Shown: one piece after another, positions 15,827 through 25,365 of the stretch | Layout of the letters: each line of letters starts with the position of its first letter | How positions within the stretch are numbered: position 1 is the stretch's first letter | NCBI GenBank assembly: GCA_017432005.1 | Contig: JAFRKA010000003.1 | Span: forward strand, 1-64,000 | Reading direction: 5' to 3' | Source: Erysipelotrichaceae bacterium | Lineage (GTDB): Bacteria > Bacillota_I > Bacilli_A > Erysipelotrichales > Erysipelotrichaceae | Length of the DNA stretch: 64,000 nt | Position numbers and translations under genes: made by a program | The notes under the pieces: generated by a model | Databases searched by the model: none | What the model saw: the letters and a program-made list of their open reading frames with translations, nothing else | Told to the model about the DNA's origin: nothing

Positions 15827-15876
15827 AGTTAGTATTAACTAACTATCAGGAGTATAATGGTTAGTGGTGACTAACC
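15827..15876 (+). promoter_or_regulatory. Tandem operators flanking a TATAAT promoter of the ABC exporter operon
   Basis: Two 18-bp dyads share the core GTTAGT-N4-ACTAAC: AGTTAGT-ATTA-ACTAACT at 15827-15844 and GGTTAGT-GGTG-ACTAACC at 15859-15876. Their centres are 32 bp apart, about three helical turns. A perfect -10 box TATAAT (15853-15858) lies between them; operator 1 covers the -35 region and operator 2 covers the start of transcription. Such placement suits a TetR-type repressor, but no regulator gene is adjacent. Confidence 0.75.
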
Positions 15877-15889
15877 GGGGGTGATGACC

Positions 15890-16588
15890 ATGTTTCTGGA
15901 ACTTAAGAACATCCGCAAGAGCTATGGCGAGAAGGACTATCGAACAGAAGTTCTGAAAGGGATCGATCTGGAGATCGAAAAAGGCGAGTTTGCCGTTCTT
16001 TTGGGTCCATCCGGTTCCGGAAAATCCACCCTTCTCAATATCATCGGCGGTATCGATGAAGCCGACGAAGGAACGATTACCATAAACGGACATATTTTGA
16101 AAAGCCTGTCAAAGAAGGAGCTGGAAAAGTACCGCCGCAATCATCTCGGTTATATCTTTCAGATGTACAATCTGATCCCTAATCTGACTGTCAGAGAGAA
16201 TATCGAAACCGGCGCATTTCTCTCCAGAGATCCGCTTGAGATCGATCCGCTTATCGATGTCCTTGGTCTGAAAGAACACCAGCACAAGTTACCAAATCAG
16301 CTCTCGGGCGGTCAGCAGCAGAGAACGTCTATCGGACGGGCCATCGTCAAGAATCCCGATCTGCTTCTGTGTGATGAACCTACCGGGGCCCTGGATTATA
16401 CAACATCCAAGGAGATCATGAAGCTGATAGAGACTGTCAATCAGACATACCGGACCACGATCATCATGGTCACTCACAACGATGCCTTCAAAGGCCTGGC
16501 GGATCATGTCATCAGACTGCGTGACGGACAGATCAGAAAATCATACTACAACGACACAAAGATCAAGGCGGAGGATCTGGAATGGTAA
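15890..16588 (+). CDS. ABC transporter ATP-binding protein (MacB/LolD type)
   Basis: The 232-residue ATPase has Walker A GPSGSGKST, the Q-loop FQMYNLIPNLTVREN, the signature LSGGQQQRTSIGRA, Walker B LLLCDEPTGALD and the switch His in VTHND. This is the MacB/LolD/FtsE class that works with FtsX-like permeases. I start it at the ATG of MFLELKN because GGGGGTGA is well spaced there; GTG or ATG 6-9 bases earlier are alternatives. Its stop overlaps the permease start (ATGGTAA). Expression should be controlled by the tandem operators just upstream. Confidence 0.92.
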   Translation: MFLELKNIRKSYGEKDYRTEVLKGIDLEIEKGEFAVLLGPSGSGKSTLLNIIGGIDEADEGTITINGHILKSLSKKELEKYRRNHLGYIFQMYNLIPNLTVRENIETGAFLSRDPLEIDPLIDVLGLKEHQHKLPNQLSGGQQQRTSIGRAIVKNPDLLLCDEPTGALDYTTSKEIMKLIETVNQTYRTTIIMVTHNDAFKGLADHVIRLRDGQIRKSYYNDTKIKAEDLEW

Positions 16589-18903
16589 AAGATCCTTTAC
16601 GCAAAAGACTGCTCAGGGATCTTAAAGAAGAGTTTGGCAAGTATCTTGTCATCTTTATTCTGATGGCTTCATCGATCGGCTTTGTCTCCGGTTTTCTGGT
16701 GGCTGACGTCTCCATGCTGAAAGCCTACAATGAGAGCTTTGAAAAATACAATATCGAAGACGGAAACTTTTCGGTAAACAGGAAGCTCAATCTTGCGGAC
16801 AAGAAGATCATTGAAAGCTTCGGCATAAAAATCTACGAAAACTTCTATCTGTCGATCTCAAATGACGAAAAAGAGATAAGGGTCTTCAAAGACCGAAAGG
16901 ACGTCGATAAGGTCTGTCTCATGGAAGGAAAGATGCCGCAAAGTGATGATGAGATCGCCATCGACAGGATGTTTGCCGACAACAACAGTATCCATACCGG
17001 TGATGTTCTGAAAATGAACGAAGGCGATTTTAAAGTTACGGGTCTTGTCGCCCTTTCCGATTATTCTGCCCTGTTCTCCGATAATTCCGATGTCATGTTT
17101 GACTCTATATCTTTTTCCGTCGGGATCGTCACAGATAATGAATTTGCTTCACTGGGAAAACCTACTTATTCATATGCCTATAAATATGATGTGAGTCCGC
17201 TTGATAAGCAGGATGAGAAAGAAAAGGCTGATGAACTGATGAAGAAGATCAACGGTGAGATCCCTCTTAAAACATTTACACCGCAATATGCCAATCAGGC
17301 GATCATGTTTACCGGTACAGATATGGGATCAGATAAAGGCATGATCGAGATCCTGCTATATATGATCATCGTGATCCTGGCTTTCATCTTTGCCGTGACT
17401 GCTTCTTCAACGATCCACAAGGAAATGAGTGTTATCGGTACCCTGTTGGCATCAGGATATACCCGCAGGGAACTCGTCATTCACTACATGACGATGCCGC
17501 TGATCGTGACTTTTGTTTCATCGATCATCGGCAATATCCTCGGTTATACCGTTATGAAAAATATCTGTGCCGATCTGTACTACAGTTCTTATTCCCTGCC
17601 TACATACATTACCGTCTGGTCACCGGAGGCTTTCATCAAGACTACTGTCATCCCTTCTGTCATGATGATACTGATCAATCTGTTTGTTCTTATATACAAA
17701 CTGAACATGCCGATCATGAACTTCTTAAGAAGGCAGGAAAGCAGTGGCAGAAACAGAAAGGTCCTGCCGTTGAATAAACATATCCCTTTTTTTACGAGAT
17801 ACCGCCTGAGGATCTTCTTTCAGAATATACCGGCTTATCTTGTCTTGCTGATAGGCATCCTTTTCGCAAATCTCTTCATCCTGTTTGGTCTTGATTTTCC
17901 GGACATCATGGATCTATATGAGATCGAAATGAAAGAAAATCCGCTGGCACCCTATATAACGATGCTTGCCCTTCCTGACAGTATCAACCGTGATGATCAC
18001 AAACTTGAGTCAAGTATCGAACTGCTCGGTTTCTTTAATGAGGTCGAATCGGAAAACGAAACCGCTGAAAAGTTCTCGGCATATCAGCTGAAGTCTGCCC
18101 CCGATCCAGCCAAAAGCTACAACGGAGAAAACGTCACCATTTACGGTATAGCAAACGATTCGAAATTCATCAGTCTTGATGTCAGCGATCATAAGATCTA
18201 TGTATCAAGCGCCTATGCGGATAAATTCGATCTGAAAAAAGGAAGTAGTATATTACTCAAAGAAGAATTTGATGATCAGTATTACCGCTTTGAAATAGAC
18301 GGCGTATATGAATATCTCGGATCCTTATGCGTATTCATGAGCAGAGAAGATCTCAACGAACTCTTCGACATGGGTAAAGATACTTTTGTCGGATACTTTT
18401 CTGAAAGCAGTATCGAAGATATCGATAAGGAATATATCGGGACAGTCATTGACTATAAGGCTCTGACCAAGCTGTCAAGACAGCTCAATGTCTCCTTTGG
18501 CGGCATGATGGACCTTGTCGTCTATTTTGCGATCATCGTCTATGTGACGCTGATCTACGTACTGTCCAAAACGATTATCGACAACAACGCCCAATCCATT
18601 TCCATGAACAGGATCATGGGCTACAGCAGTTTTGAGATCTCGAGATTATACATCAACACTACAACGATCATCTTCGTTGTTCTGCTTATATCAAGTATGC
18701 CTCTGGAAGTCTATGTACTGAAACTGCTGTTCAGGTACATGATGATCGCGAAAATGTCGGGGTGGTTCCCTTTGACGGTCAGTAAAGAAATAATCATGAA
18801 AGTGATCATCATTGCCTTGCTGTCATATGGTGCTGTAAGTATCATTGAATATCGGCGTATAAGCAAGGTACCGATGGATCAGGCTTTGAAGAATGTGGAA
18901 TAG
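16582..18903 (+). CDS. FtsX-like ABC transporter permease
   Basis: The 773-residue permease has a first helix near residues 21-45, a large extracytoplasmic domain (about 46-245), a cluster of helices at about 250-370 with the cytoplasmic loop STIHKEMSVIGTLLASGYTR typical of FtsX domains, a second extracytoplasmic domain, and three C-terminal helices ending near residue 765. The two FtsX domains make it a full transporter with the upstream ATPase. Such systems export or extract lipids or peptides or sense them. It ends just before the lipoprotein gene at 18920. Confidence 0.88.
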   Translation: MVKDPLRKRLLRDLKEEFGKYLVIFILMASSIGFVSGFLVADVSMLKAYNESFEKYNIEDGNFSVNRKLNLADKKIIESFGIKIYENFYLSISNDEKEIRVFKDRKDVDKVCLMEGKMPQSDDEIAIDRMFADNNSIHTGDVLKMNEGDFKVTGLVALSDYSALFSDNSDVMFDSISFSVGIVTDNEFASLGKPTYSYAYKYDVSPLDKQDEKEKADELMKKINGEIPLKTFTPQYANQAIMFTGTDMGSDKGMIEILLYMIIVILAFIFAVTASSTIHKEMSVIGTLLASGYTRRELVIHYMTMPLIVTFVSSIIGNILGYTVMKNICADLYYSSYSLPTYITVWSPEAFIKTTVIPSVMMILINLFVLIYKLNMPIMNFLRRQESSGRNRKVLPLNKHIPFFTRYRLRIFFQNIPAYLVLLIGILFANLFILFGLDFPDIMDLYEIEMKENPLAPYITMLALPDSINRDDHKLESSIELLGFFNEVESENETAEKFSAYQLKSAPDPAKSYNGENVTIYGIANDSKFISLDVSDHKIYVSSAYADKFDLKKGSSILLKEEFDDQYYRFEIDGVYEYLGSLCVFMSREDLNELFDMGKDTFVGYFSESSIEDIDKEYIGTVIDYKALTKLSRQLNVSFGGMMDLVVYFAIIVYVTLIYVLSKTIIDNNAQSISMNRIMGYSSFEISRLYINTTTIIFVVLLISSMPLEVYVLKLLFRYMMIAKMSGWFPLTVSKEIIMKVIIIALLSYGAVSIIEYRRISKVPMDQALKNVE

Positions 18904-18919
18904 AAGGGGGGATGAACAG

Positions 18920-20572
18920 ATGAAGAAAATATTGACCATGATAACAGTCGTAATGTTTGTGCTGTGCGGATGTGAGAAAAAAGAAACAGAAGATATCCGG
19001 CCGGATGTGACTAATGTCAAAGATAAGATCGAATCCGTGAAGGAAGAGAAGTTCGTCACCCATATCGAGCATGATAAAGAAGAGACTGTCTACGTAACAG
19101 CCGACGCCTATGGAAATCCGGAAAAGACCGAAGTAGAAGTGATCCTGAAATCAGGTGATTCAAAAACTATCGAAGATATCTCCAACCTTTACGATATCCG
19201 TAATACCGGATCTGATGAGACCTTTACCAACGATGATATGAATCTTGTATTTGAAAACAAAGGCGAAGATATACACTATAAAGGCCTCAGTGATCTGCCT
19301 TTGCCGGTAAACGTCAGGCTCTCTTATTATCTTGACGGCAGGACCGTAAGTGCAGAAGAACTGAAAGGCGCCACAGGCAGAGTCAGGATCCGTTTTGACT
19401 ACACGAACACTACGAGTGTTTCACAGGACGGATATACACTGATACAGCCTTTCTTGGCCCTCAGTGTCGTAGTGCTTGACAGCGAAAAGAGCACCAACAT
19501 CAAAGTGGAAAACGGAAAACTTCTGGAATTTGACGGCAACAGGATCGCTCTGATCGCCGCCTTACCGGGCATCAGAGATTCGCTGAAGCTTTCATCATAT
19601 GAACTTACAAAAGACCTGGGACTGAAAGATTACGGTGAGATCGAATTTGATGCCTGCGACTTTTCTCTGGAATATACGGCAACCATCTTAAGCAATGATC
19701 TGTTTTCCGAGCTGAAAGACGATGATCTGGATGAACTTTATGATTTTGCGGATCAGACAAAAGACTTCAAAAAAGATTCTGAAGAACTGACTGACAGCAC
19801 AGCCAAAATGCTCGATGCCTGTATAACTCTGCAGGAGGGACTGAACGCTTATACCGGAGCGATCAATATCCTTGATACTTCGATGGATACGATCACAGAA
19901 GGTGCAGCCCAATTGGCAGCAGGACTGGAGCAGATATCTGAAATGTTCGAAGCGGAAGAAGACAAAAAAACGGCGATCGAAGAGATCATTGAGCTGCTTA
20001 AAAGTCTGATGGAGCAGACTGAAGAATATGAAAAAGCGCTTGAGCAGCTGGAAACAGACATCCAGGAACTTGAAGGCTATGCTGAATCGATTGCCGATCC
20101 TGAAAAGAAAGCAGAGTTTACCGCAAAGACGGAAGACTGTAAAACGCAATTGGAAAAACTTAAAGAGATGAAAGTAAATGATCTTCTGACAGCCGTCGAT
20201 GTCATCGTCACAAAGATAAGCCTGCTTCAGGAAAACCTTCAGCAGTTAAGCGCGGGATCGTCACAGCTTTCAGATGGTCTTGCAAAGATAAAAGAAGGAA
20301 CTTCGGCATTGTCAGAAAACGGCTGCCAGATCAATCTCGGTGTTAAGCAGCTTGTCAAGGCTGCCAGAGAATTTGATGACGGCATGAACGACTTTGTGAA
20401 TGATGATCTTGATGATCTGATGAAACTTGGAGGAAGTTCGTTGAGCGAAATAGCAGACAGGATCAAGGCAATGAAAAAAGTCGACAGCAGTTACGGATGC
20501 TTCTCCGGTCTGAAAGAAGGTAGGAGCGGAAAGACAGTCTTTATCATTGAGACTGCAGCGATCAAACAGTAA
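18920..20572 (+). CDS. Coiled-coil lipoprotein partner of the ABC exporter
   Basis: The start ATG lies behind GGGGGG, 27 bases into a longer open frame. Residues 1-18 form a lipoprotein signal ending V-L-C-G-C, so the mature protein would be lipid-anchored at Cys18. The N-terminal half is beta-rich; from about residue 280 on it has long helices with repeated L-x-x-G-type heptads (LQQLSAGSSQLSDGLAKIKE and similar), as in the extracellular part of YhgE/Pip proteins. With the ATPase and permease it likely forms one export complex, the coiled coil spanning the wall. Role inferred from operon and family. Confidence 0.7.
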   Translation: MKKILTMITVVMFVLCGCEKKETEDIRPDVTNVKDKIESVKEEKFVTHIEHDKEETVYVTADAYGNPEKTEVEVILKSGDSKTIEDISNLYDIRNTGSDETFTNDDMNLVFENKGEDIHYKGLSDLPLPVNVRLSYYLDGRTVSAEELKGATGRVRIRFDYTNTTSVSQDGYTLIQPFLALSVVVLDSEKSTNIKVENGKLLEFDGNRIALIAALPGIRDSLKLSSYELTKDLGLKDYGEIEFDACDFSLEYTATILSNDLFSELKDDDLDELYDFADQTKDFKKDSEELTDSTAKMLDACITLQEGLNAYTGAINILDTSMDTITEGAAQLAAGLEQISEMFEAEEDKKTAIEEIIELLKSLMEQTEEYEKALEQLETDIQELEGYAESIADPEKKAEFTAKTEDCKTQLEKLKEMKVNDLLTAVDVIVTKISLLQENLQQLSAGSSQLSDGLAKIKEGTSALSENGCQINLGVKQLVKAAREFDDGMNDFVNDDLDDLMKLGGSSLSEIADRIKAMKKVDSSYGCFSGLKEGRSGKTVFIIETAAIKQ

Positions 20573-20613
20573 ACAAGTTCACATATCATCCTTTTTTCAT
20601 CTGACCGGTAAGC

Positions 20614-20619
20614 TATAAT
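20614..20619 (+). promoter_or_regulatory. -10 box upstream of the PfkB kinase gene
   Basis: A perfect TATAAT lies 26 nt before the ATG at 20646, with CGGAGAAGAAG as the ribosome binding site. The matching -35 region is T-rich and weak. Confidence 0.5.
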
Positions 20620-20645
20620 TAAATTGATCAGAAACGGAGAAGAAG

Positions 20646-21572
20646 ATGGAAACTGTAAAAGACTACGCCGTATATATCGGCGATGTAGCACTTGATGAAT
20701 ACTATCGGGCTGACCGCTGGCCGGGCAAGGCTGACAAAGAAAACGTGGAAGCCCTGGAACCCGTTCCCGGAGGAATGATCGCCAATGCCGCCTGTGTGCG
20801 AGCTGCACTGGGTGAGAAGACCCTCTTCTGGACCTGCATGAACTCCGGACCGGTCTCAAGACTGCTGCTGGACGATCTGGAGAAAAGAGGTATCGATACC
20901 TCCCTGTCCGTGACTGATGATTCTCTGCCCGATTCCAAGACGATGATCTTCCTGGTAGGTGATGAACATACCGTCCTGATCCCGATCCTGAACATCGATC
21001 ATATCGACATCACCGATGAGATGTATGAAGTCATGAAGAACGCTTCCTACATCTATGCCACCTCAGGCACACTGATGACGCTTAGATACAAAGGCCGTCA
21101 CTGGAACGATTTCTCGAAAGACCTCAGAGCTGAAGGCGCCAGAGTCGTTGTCGACTTCGATGTGGATTATGAAAGAAACGGTGATGACGGACGCTTCATG
21201 ACTGTCGATATCGGCTTCTTCAACGAGACCGGTTATGACAGCGTCAGAGAAGACAGGACCTATGAGGAACAGGCTGATAAACTGCACCGTCTGGGCATGA
21301 AACTGGTAGTCGTCACCCTGGCTGATAAAGGCTGTGTCATCTACGAAGAAGGAAAAGAGACTCTGCACATCCAGGCCAGGAAAGTCGATGTAGTGGATGT
21401 CACCGGAGCTGGTGATACCTTCTGCAGCAGCTTCTGTTCCGTCATGGATGAGATGGGCATAAGAAAAGCAGCTGAATTTGCGACTGCTGCTGCTTCGATC
21501 TGTATCACTTCCTTAGGCGCCAGGAGCGGTGCTGTCTCCAAGGAAGAAGTATTCAAGGTCCTGGGATCATAG
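20646..21572 (+). CDS. PfkB/ribokinase-family carbohydrate kinase
   Basis: The 308-residue protein has the family motifs PVPGGMIANAACVRAALG (39-56) for substrate binding and DVTGAGDTFCSSF (251-263) with the catalytic Asp257. It should phosphorylate a sugar, nucleoside or related alcohol using ATP; the substrate is not clear. Unlike the kinase at 11023 it keeps the full catalytic signature. It converges with an M24 peptidase gene and overlaps it by six bases; a PfkB/M24-like pairing is also seen at 9399-11958. Confidence 0.88.
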   Translation: METVKDYAVYIGDVALDEYYRADRWPGKADKENVEALEPVPGGMIANAACVRAALGEKTLFWTCMNSGPVSRLLLDDLEKRGIDTSLSVTDDSLPDSKTMIFLVGDEHTVLIPILNIDHIDITDEMYEVMKNASYIYATSGTLMTLRYKGRHWNDFSKDLRAEGARVVVDFDVDYERNGDDGRFMTVDIGFFNETGYDSVREDRTYEEQADKLHRLGMKLVVVTLADKGCVIYEEGKETLHIQARKVDVVDVTGAGDTFCSSFCSVMDEMGIRKAAEFATAAASICITSLGARSGAVSKEEVFKVLGS

Positions 21573-22283
21573 TTCCACGAACCTGTCATCACTTATATAG
21601 TAGATATTCTCCCGCTTGTAGCCGTATTTTCCGTCTCTAAGACAGATATGCGGTTCCAGCGTAAAAGGCTTCCCGTATTCCCGGAAGCTTTTATTATTTC
21701 CCATCTCCAGACAGATCCTCTTCTTTTCATCCGTTTCGATGGAATGACCGAGGTTGCCATGGAAATCAAGATTGACGAAACCGAGCTCATGGATCTCTTC
21801 AGTCAGGATCTGATAGACCTCTTCATACGTCATATCCGGAGACAGTTCCTCCTTCAGGATCCGGTGCAGTTCCAGTTCCGCCTCCAGCCCCCTTCTGAAT
21901 TCCTCATCAGTTACATCATTCTCAGTTACGACCTTGCCATTCTCCAGGAAGATAGTCCTGGCATAGTCGCCCCATTCGCCATTGAAAGTCGGACTGCAGT
22001 CGATCGTTACGATGTCCGTCTCTTTGAGACAGTTATTCATATCCGGAACATAATTGCGGGCACTCAAAGACAGCACTGATCTTTTGCCCAGCAGCACCAG
22101 AGCTCCGACACCGTGATACCAGAAAGGACCTGATCCTTTCTTTTCCATCAGTTCACAGGTCAGGGTCGCTATCTCGTCTTCGTTCATTCCCGGATGCAGT
22201 AACCCGGCAAGTTCATCCAGTGTCTCGGAAGCGATCCTTTGCGCTCTTCTATTGTTTTCCAGCTGTGTTTCAGGATAGATCAT
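21567..22283 (-). CDS. M24-family metallopeptidase
   Basis: The 238-residue protein has the pita-bread fold motifs: IDCSPTFNGEWGDYART supplies two Asp ligands, NLGHSI the His, FTLEPHI a Glu, and RENIYYI the last Glu. All five expected metal ligands are therefore present, as in methionine or Xaa-Pro aminopeptidases. It lacks the N-terminal domain of Xaa-Pro dipeptidases and resembles short M24 proteins of unknown substrate. No strong ribosome binding site is seen before the ATG. It overlaps the convergent kinase gene by six bases. Confidence 0.8.
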   Translation of the reverse strand: MIYPETQLENNRRAQRIASETLDELAGLLHPGMNEDEIATLTCELMEKKGSGPFWYHGVGALVLLGKRSVLSLSARNYVPDMNNCLKETDIVTIDCSPTFNGEWGDYARTIFLENGKVVTENDVTDEEFRRGLEAELELHRILKEELSPDMTYEEVYQILTEEIHELGFVNLDFHGNLGHSIETDEKKRICLEMGNNKSFREYGKPFTLEPHICLRDGKYGYKRENIYYISDDRFVEL

Positions 22284-22390
22284 TATTGTTTACTTCGTTC
22301 CCCTTGATATTATCATAAACCATCTGCGTATCATTTGCTGTTCACGTCCATCTTGATTCATGAAATAATATTTTCAAAGAGGGACCAGCT

Positions 22391-23347
22391 ATGACTACAG
22401 AAATCAAGAAAAAAATACCGGTCAACGGGATCATGCAGAAGATACATGTCGTCAGTAAAGATCCGACGCTTCCTGTGCTTCTGTTCCTCCATGGTGGACC
22501 GGGTGTCGTCAACCGTCACAGTATCTTTGCCAGCCACAGTGATCTTCTGGATTCTTTCACTCTGGCTACATGGGATCAGAGAGGTACAGGCGGTTCCTAT
22601 GCAGGAGTAGATACCAATACTCTTACGATCAGCCAGCTCGTGGATGATGCCAGAGAGGTCGTTCAGTACCTCTGTGATGAATTCAATAAAGATAAGATCT
22701 TCATCATCGGTGGAAGCTGGGGAAGCCTGCTTGGAATAAGGCTGGCTTACGCCTATCCCGAACACATTGCTGCCTTTGTCGGATTCGGCCAGTTTGTCAA
22801 CGGAGAGAAGAATGAAGAAATAAGCTATCAATATACGCTTTCTGAAGCGAAAGCCGCCAAAGACGAAGAAGCAGTCAAAACACTCGAAAGTGTCGGTCCG
22901 CCGGTTGCGGGTGTATATAAAGGCGGTTTTGACGGGATGATGAAACAGCGCAGACTGATGATGAAATACGGAGGATATTCAAAAGCAGAAGAAAAACGCA
23001 GCTACTTGGATTCGTTCGTCAAACCGATGCTGCTGTCAGGCGAATACAGTCTGAGCGATCTTGCCGGGATCCTGCTCGGCTACAAGAAAGTCCTGAAAGC
23101 CATGTGGCCGGAGATCGGTGCTGAAGATCTTACCCGCTACATTTCTTTCGCTGTTCCGATCTTTGTCTTTGACGGCAGACTGGACATGAATACTCCGGCA
23201 GAGCTCGTCGAAGACTGGTTTGCCAAGATCAAGGCTCCTGAAAAAGAACTGATCTGGTTTGATAATTCCGGACATAACCCGATGGGTGATGAACCTGAAA
23301 GATTCAAAAAACTGCTTAAAGAAAAACTGAAAAAATACTCTGTCTGA
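22391..23347 (+). CDS. Alpha/beta hydrolase, prolyl aminopeptidase (S33)-like
   Basis: The 318-residue protein has the oxyanion motif LFLHGGPG, the strand TWDQRGTGGSY, the nucleophile elbow GGSWGS, a helical cap, the acid in FDGRLDMNTP and the His in DNSGHNP. HGGPG with DQRGxG is characteristic of prolyl iminopeptidases and tricorn-interacting factor F1 relatives, which release N-terminal residues from peptides. There is no signal peptide. AGAGGGA precedes the ATG. Some relatives act on other amides or esters. Confidence 0.85.
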   Translation: MTTEIKKKIPVNGIMQKIHVVSKDPTLPVLLFLHGGPGVVNRHSIFASHSDLLDSFTLATWDQRGTGGSYAGVDTNTLTISQLVDDAREVVQYLCDEFNKDKIFIIGGSWGSLLGIRLAYAYPEHIAAFVGFGQFVNGEKNEEISYQYTLSEAKAAKDEEAVKTLESVGPPVAGVYKGGFDGMMKQRRLMMKYGGYSKAEEKRSYLDSFVKPMLLSGEYSLSDLAGILLGYKKVLKAMWPEIGAEDLTRYISFAVPIFVFDGRLDMNTPAELVEDWFAKIKAPEKELIWFDNSGHNPMGDEPERFKKLLKEKLKKYSV

Positions 23348-23426
23348 GAATGATCATGGAACTTAACAAGCATTTCGTTTTGCTTATATGATAAAATAAG
23401 TCCCATACAAAAGGAGCAACTCATCT

Positions 23427-23795
23427 ATGAAAGTTACAAGCATCTGCCCACTGATCGTTTCACCCAAGGCCAAGGAATTGATCGAACTGTTTGAAGAAAT
23501 GGGCTTTGAAGGTGCTCATGTCAAATCCGACATCGAGAATGGAGCCAACATCAATACCGATCTGAAAGACACCAACGGCAACCGCATCGACATCGCCTCA
23601 TCCGAAGTCCTGCCGAAAGATCTCTTATCCATCAAGATCAATGTCGATGATTTCGATGAAGCATACGAGTTCCTCAAAAGCAAAGGCTTCGTCAATACCA
23701 GAGGAGACAAGATCACGATCACAAGTTCATCCAAGGATACCTTCATGGTGTCACCGACTGGTTTGGGCATCACCCTTTCTCAGCATCTCAAATAA
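23427..23795 (+). CDS. VOC/glyoxalase-like small protein
   Basis: The 122-residue protein shows the beta-alpha-beta-beta-beta pattern of the VOC superfamily: SPKAKELIELFEEMGFE early, then DVxx-like LSIKINVDDFDEAYEFLKSKGF, and a C-terminal TFMVSPTGLGITLSQH. Few metal-ligand His or Glu residues are visible, so it may not be an active glyoxalase. It starts behind AAAGGAGC with a TAAAAT box about 35 bases before the ATG, and ends at a bidirectional terminator. Confidence 0.7.
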   Translation: MKVTSICPLIVSPKAKELIELFEEMGFEGAHVKSDIENGANINTDLKDTNGNRIDIASSEVLPKDLLSIKINVDDFDEAYEFLKSKGFVNTRGDKITITSSSKDTFMVSPTGLGITLSQHLK

Positions 23796-23801
23796 AACAA
23801 T

Positions 23802-23845
23802 AAAACCGTTACACTTCTGACATTCTGGATCGTAACGGTTTTCTT
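23802..23845. terminator. Bidirectional terminator
   Basis: AAAACCGTTAC pairs with GTAACGGTTTT over 11 bp around a 19-nt loop. T-runs occur on both sides, serving the convergent genes at 23427 and 23846. Confidence 0.8.
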
Positions 23846-24412
23846 TCAATCAACTGTTTTTATAATGGTTTCCGGTTTTATTTCATCGCTCTTATCATAA
23901 TCGCTTTTATATTCTCTTGAATCACTGATCTCGATGAAACGAAGAGCCTCGCGATCATAGCCCCAGTGAGGCACAAGAAACCAGCGGTTCATGAGGCCGG
24001 TATACTCTTCGACCTTCTTTTCAAAATAATCTTCAGGAAACACATACTTTACGTTCTTCAGATATCTTTCAAATCCCGGAAGCCTGGGATCATCGATGGC
24101 GTTATAGTCATAGTTTCTGTGCTCGATATAGTACCACTGTCCGTCTTCAGCGTGATCTCTGTACCAGCGCCAGGTCGCTGACTTGTCGACCTTGCCGACG
24201 AAATGACAGATGTGATCGAGTTGCCACCATTTCAGATCTTCTTCGTCTTTTGCTTCAAAAACAAGACGATCCGGATCGCCTCTCTCTCCTTCTGACATCA
24301 CCTTAAGACCATCCAGATATAAGCCGGAGAATACGTCTATGTTTTCGTCCCTGCAGTCTTCAGGAAGATGTACTCTTAACCATTTTTCATCTAATTTCAT
24401 TCTTGTTGTCAT
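23846..24412 (-). CDS. Hypothetical protein, Trp/Tyr-rich
   Basis: This 188-residue acidic cytosolic protein is rich in Trp, Tyr and Asp. Notable segments are DLKWWQLDHICHFVGKVDK, TWRWYRDHAEDGQWYYIEHR and NRWFLVPHWGYDREALRF. I do not recognise the family. It lies 21 bases after the methyltransferase gene on the same strand and is probably cotranscribed. The composition resembles some immunity or DUF-type proteins, but I see no toxin partner nearby. An alternative ATG (MKLDEKW) lies 12 bases downstream. Confidence 0.6.
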   Translation of the reverse strand: MTTRMKLDEKWLRVHLPEDCRDENIDVFSGLYLDGLKVMSEGERGDPDRLVFEAKDEEDLKWWQLDHICHFVGKVDKSATWRWYRDHAEDGQWYYIEHRNYDYNAIDDPRLPGFERYLKNVKYVFPEDYFEKKVEEYTGLMNRWFLVPHWGYDREALRFIEISDSREYKSDYDKSDEIKPETIIKTVD

Positions 24413-24433
24413 TATTAAAATTTCTTAATCAGA

Positions 24434-25204
24434 TTATGATCGTCTGTCTTTTTCCGCAACGATCACAAACCGGTGTATCGTTCCGCTGATGATGCCGTTT
24501 CTGTCGATCTCTTCCTGCATCTTCAGCAAGCGGTCAAAACATTTATCTACACTGAATCCTTCGAATTCCCATTCGATGATGCGGGCAAACCAAACAAAGG
24601 CACCGATATCATAAAACCTGATCGGACGGAATGCTTCTTCTGCTTTCAGGATCCTGAAGCCTGCTTCTTTGAATCTTTCTTCCTGTATGGAAAGATGCTG
24701 ATCAGGAAAAGGTTCCTCTGTTCCAGGTAAGACCATTTCCACAAGGTCTCGATCGTTTTGCGCTCCGACCTGTTCGGTGATGAAGATGCCGCCCTCTTTG
24801 AGTATCCTGTACAATTCTTTCGGATCGATATCACCGTGCCGGTTTATCACGATATCGAAAGTTTCGTCCGCAAACGGAATATGAGAACAGTCATGACATT
24901 CTCTGATATCGATACCTAACGGTTTGAGTCTTTCTTCACATAACTTCACGTTTGGAGGATAACCTTCAGTAGCGGATGTATTACTGTAAGGATGATTCAG
25001 ACTCAGAAGATATTCTCCACCGCCGGTATCATAATCCAGAAGCTTCATCTCATCTTTAAGATAGGAACGGACGATCGCATCATAATCCCAAGGCAGATCT
25101 TCCTCTTCTTCATACCTGTCATTTATATGAGAAAAATCCCATCCTACGATGTGAGCGATCTCTTCTTCCTTTAACCAAGCTTTCTTTAATTCTTCAGTAT
25201 TCAT
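24434..25204 (-). CDS. Class I SAM-dependent methyltransferase
   Basis: The 256-residue protein has a SAM-binding motif I in LLDYDTGGGEYLLSL (near residue 54), a motif II around CHDCSHIPFADETFDIVINR and the helix DPKELYRILKEGGIFITEQVG, as in UbiE/type-11 methyltransferases. The family methylates small molecules, tRNA or proteins; the substrate here is unknown. AAAGGA precedes the start. The gene lies downstream of tRNA-Ser on the same strand and is followed by the Trp-rich hypothetical gene. Confidence 0.85.
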   Translation of the reverse strand: MNTEELKKAWLKEEEIAHIVGWDFSHINDRYEEEEDLPWDYDAIVRSYLKDEMKLLDYDTGGGEYLLSLNHPYSNTSATEGYPPNVKLCEERLKPLGIDIRECHDCSHIPFADETFDIVINRHGDIDPKELYRILKEGGIFITEQVGAQNDRDLVEMVLPGTEEPFPDQHLSIQEERFKEAGFRILKAEEAFRPIRFYDIGAFVWFARIIEWEFEGFSVDKCFDRLLKMQEEIDRNGIISGTIHRFVIVAEKDRRS

Positions 25205-25312
25205 TCTTCTGAATGTCCTTTGATTTGTGTTTGATTTATACCAATTAGCTTACACAATTATTGTTGCACAAACGCTTTGTTTTAGTGTAACTTCACATTT
25301 CTCAAAACATAA

Positions 25313-25355
25313 AAAGAGCCGATCGTTGCTTATATATCGCGCTATTCGGCTCTTT
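25313..25355 (-). terminator. Terminator of the tRNA-Ser unit
   Basis: AAAGAGCCGA and TCGGCTCTTT form a 10-bp stem; on the minus strand it follows the tRNA by 10 bases and runs into TTTTTATG. Confidence 0.8.
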
Positions 25356-25365
25356 AAGATTTTGC

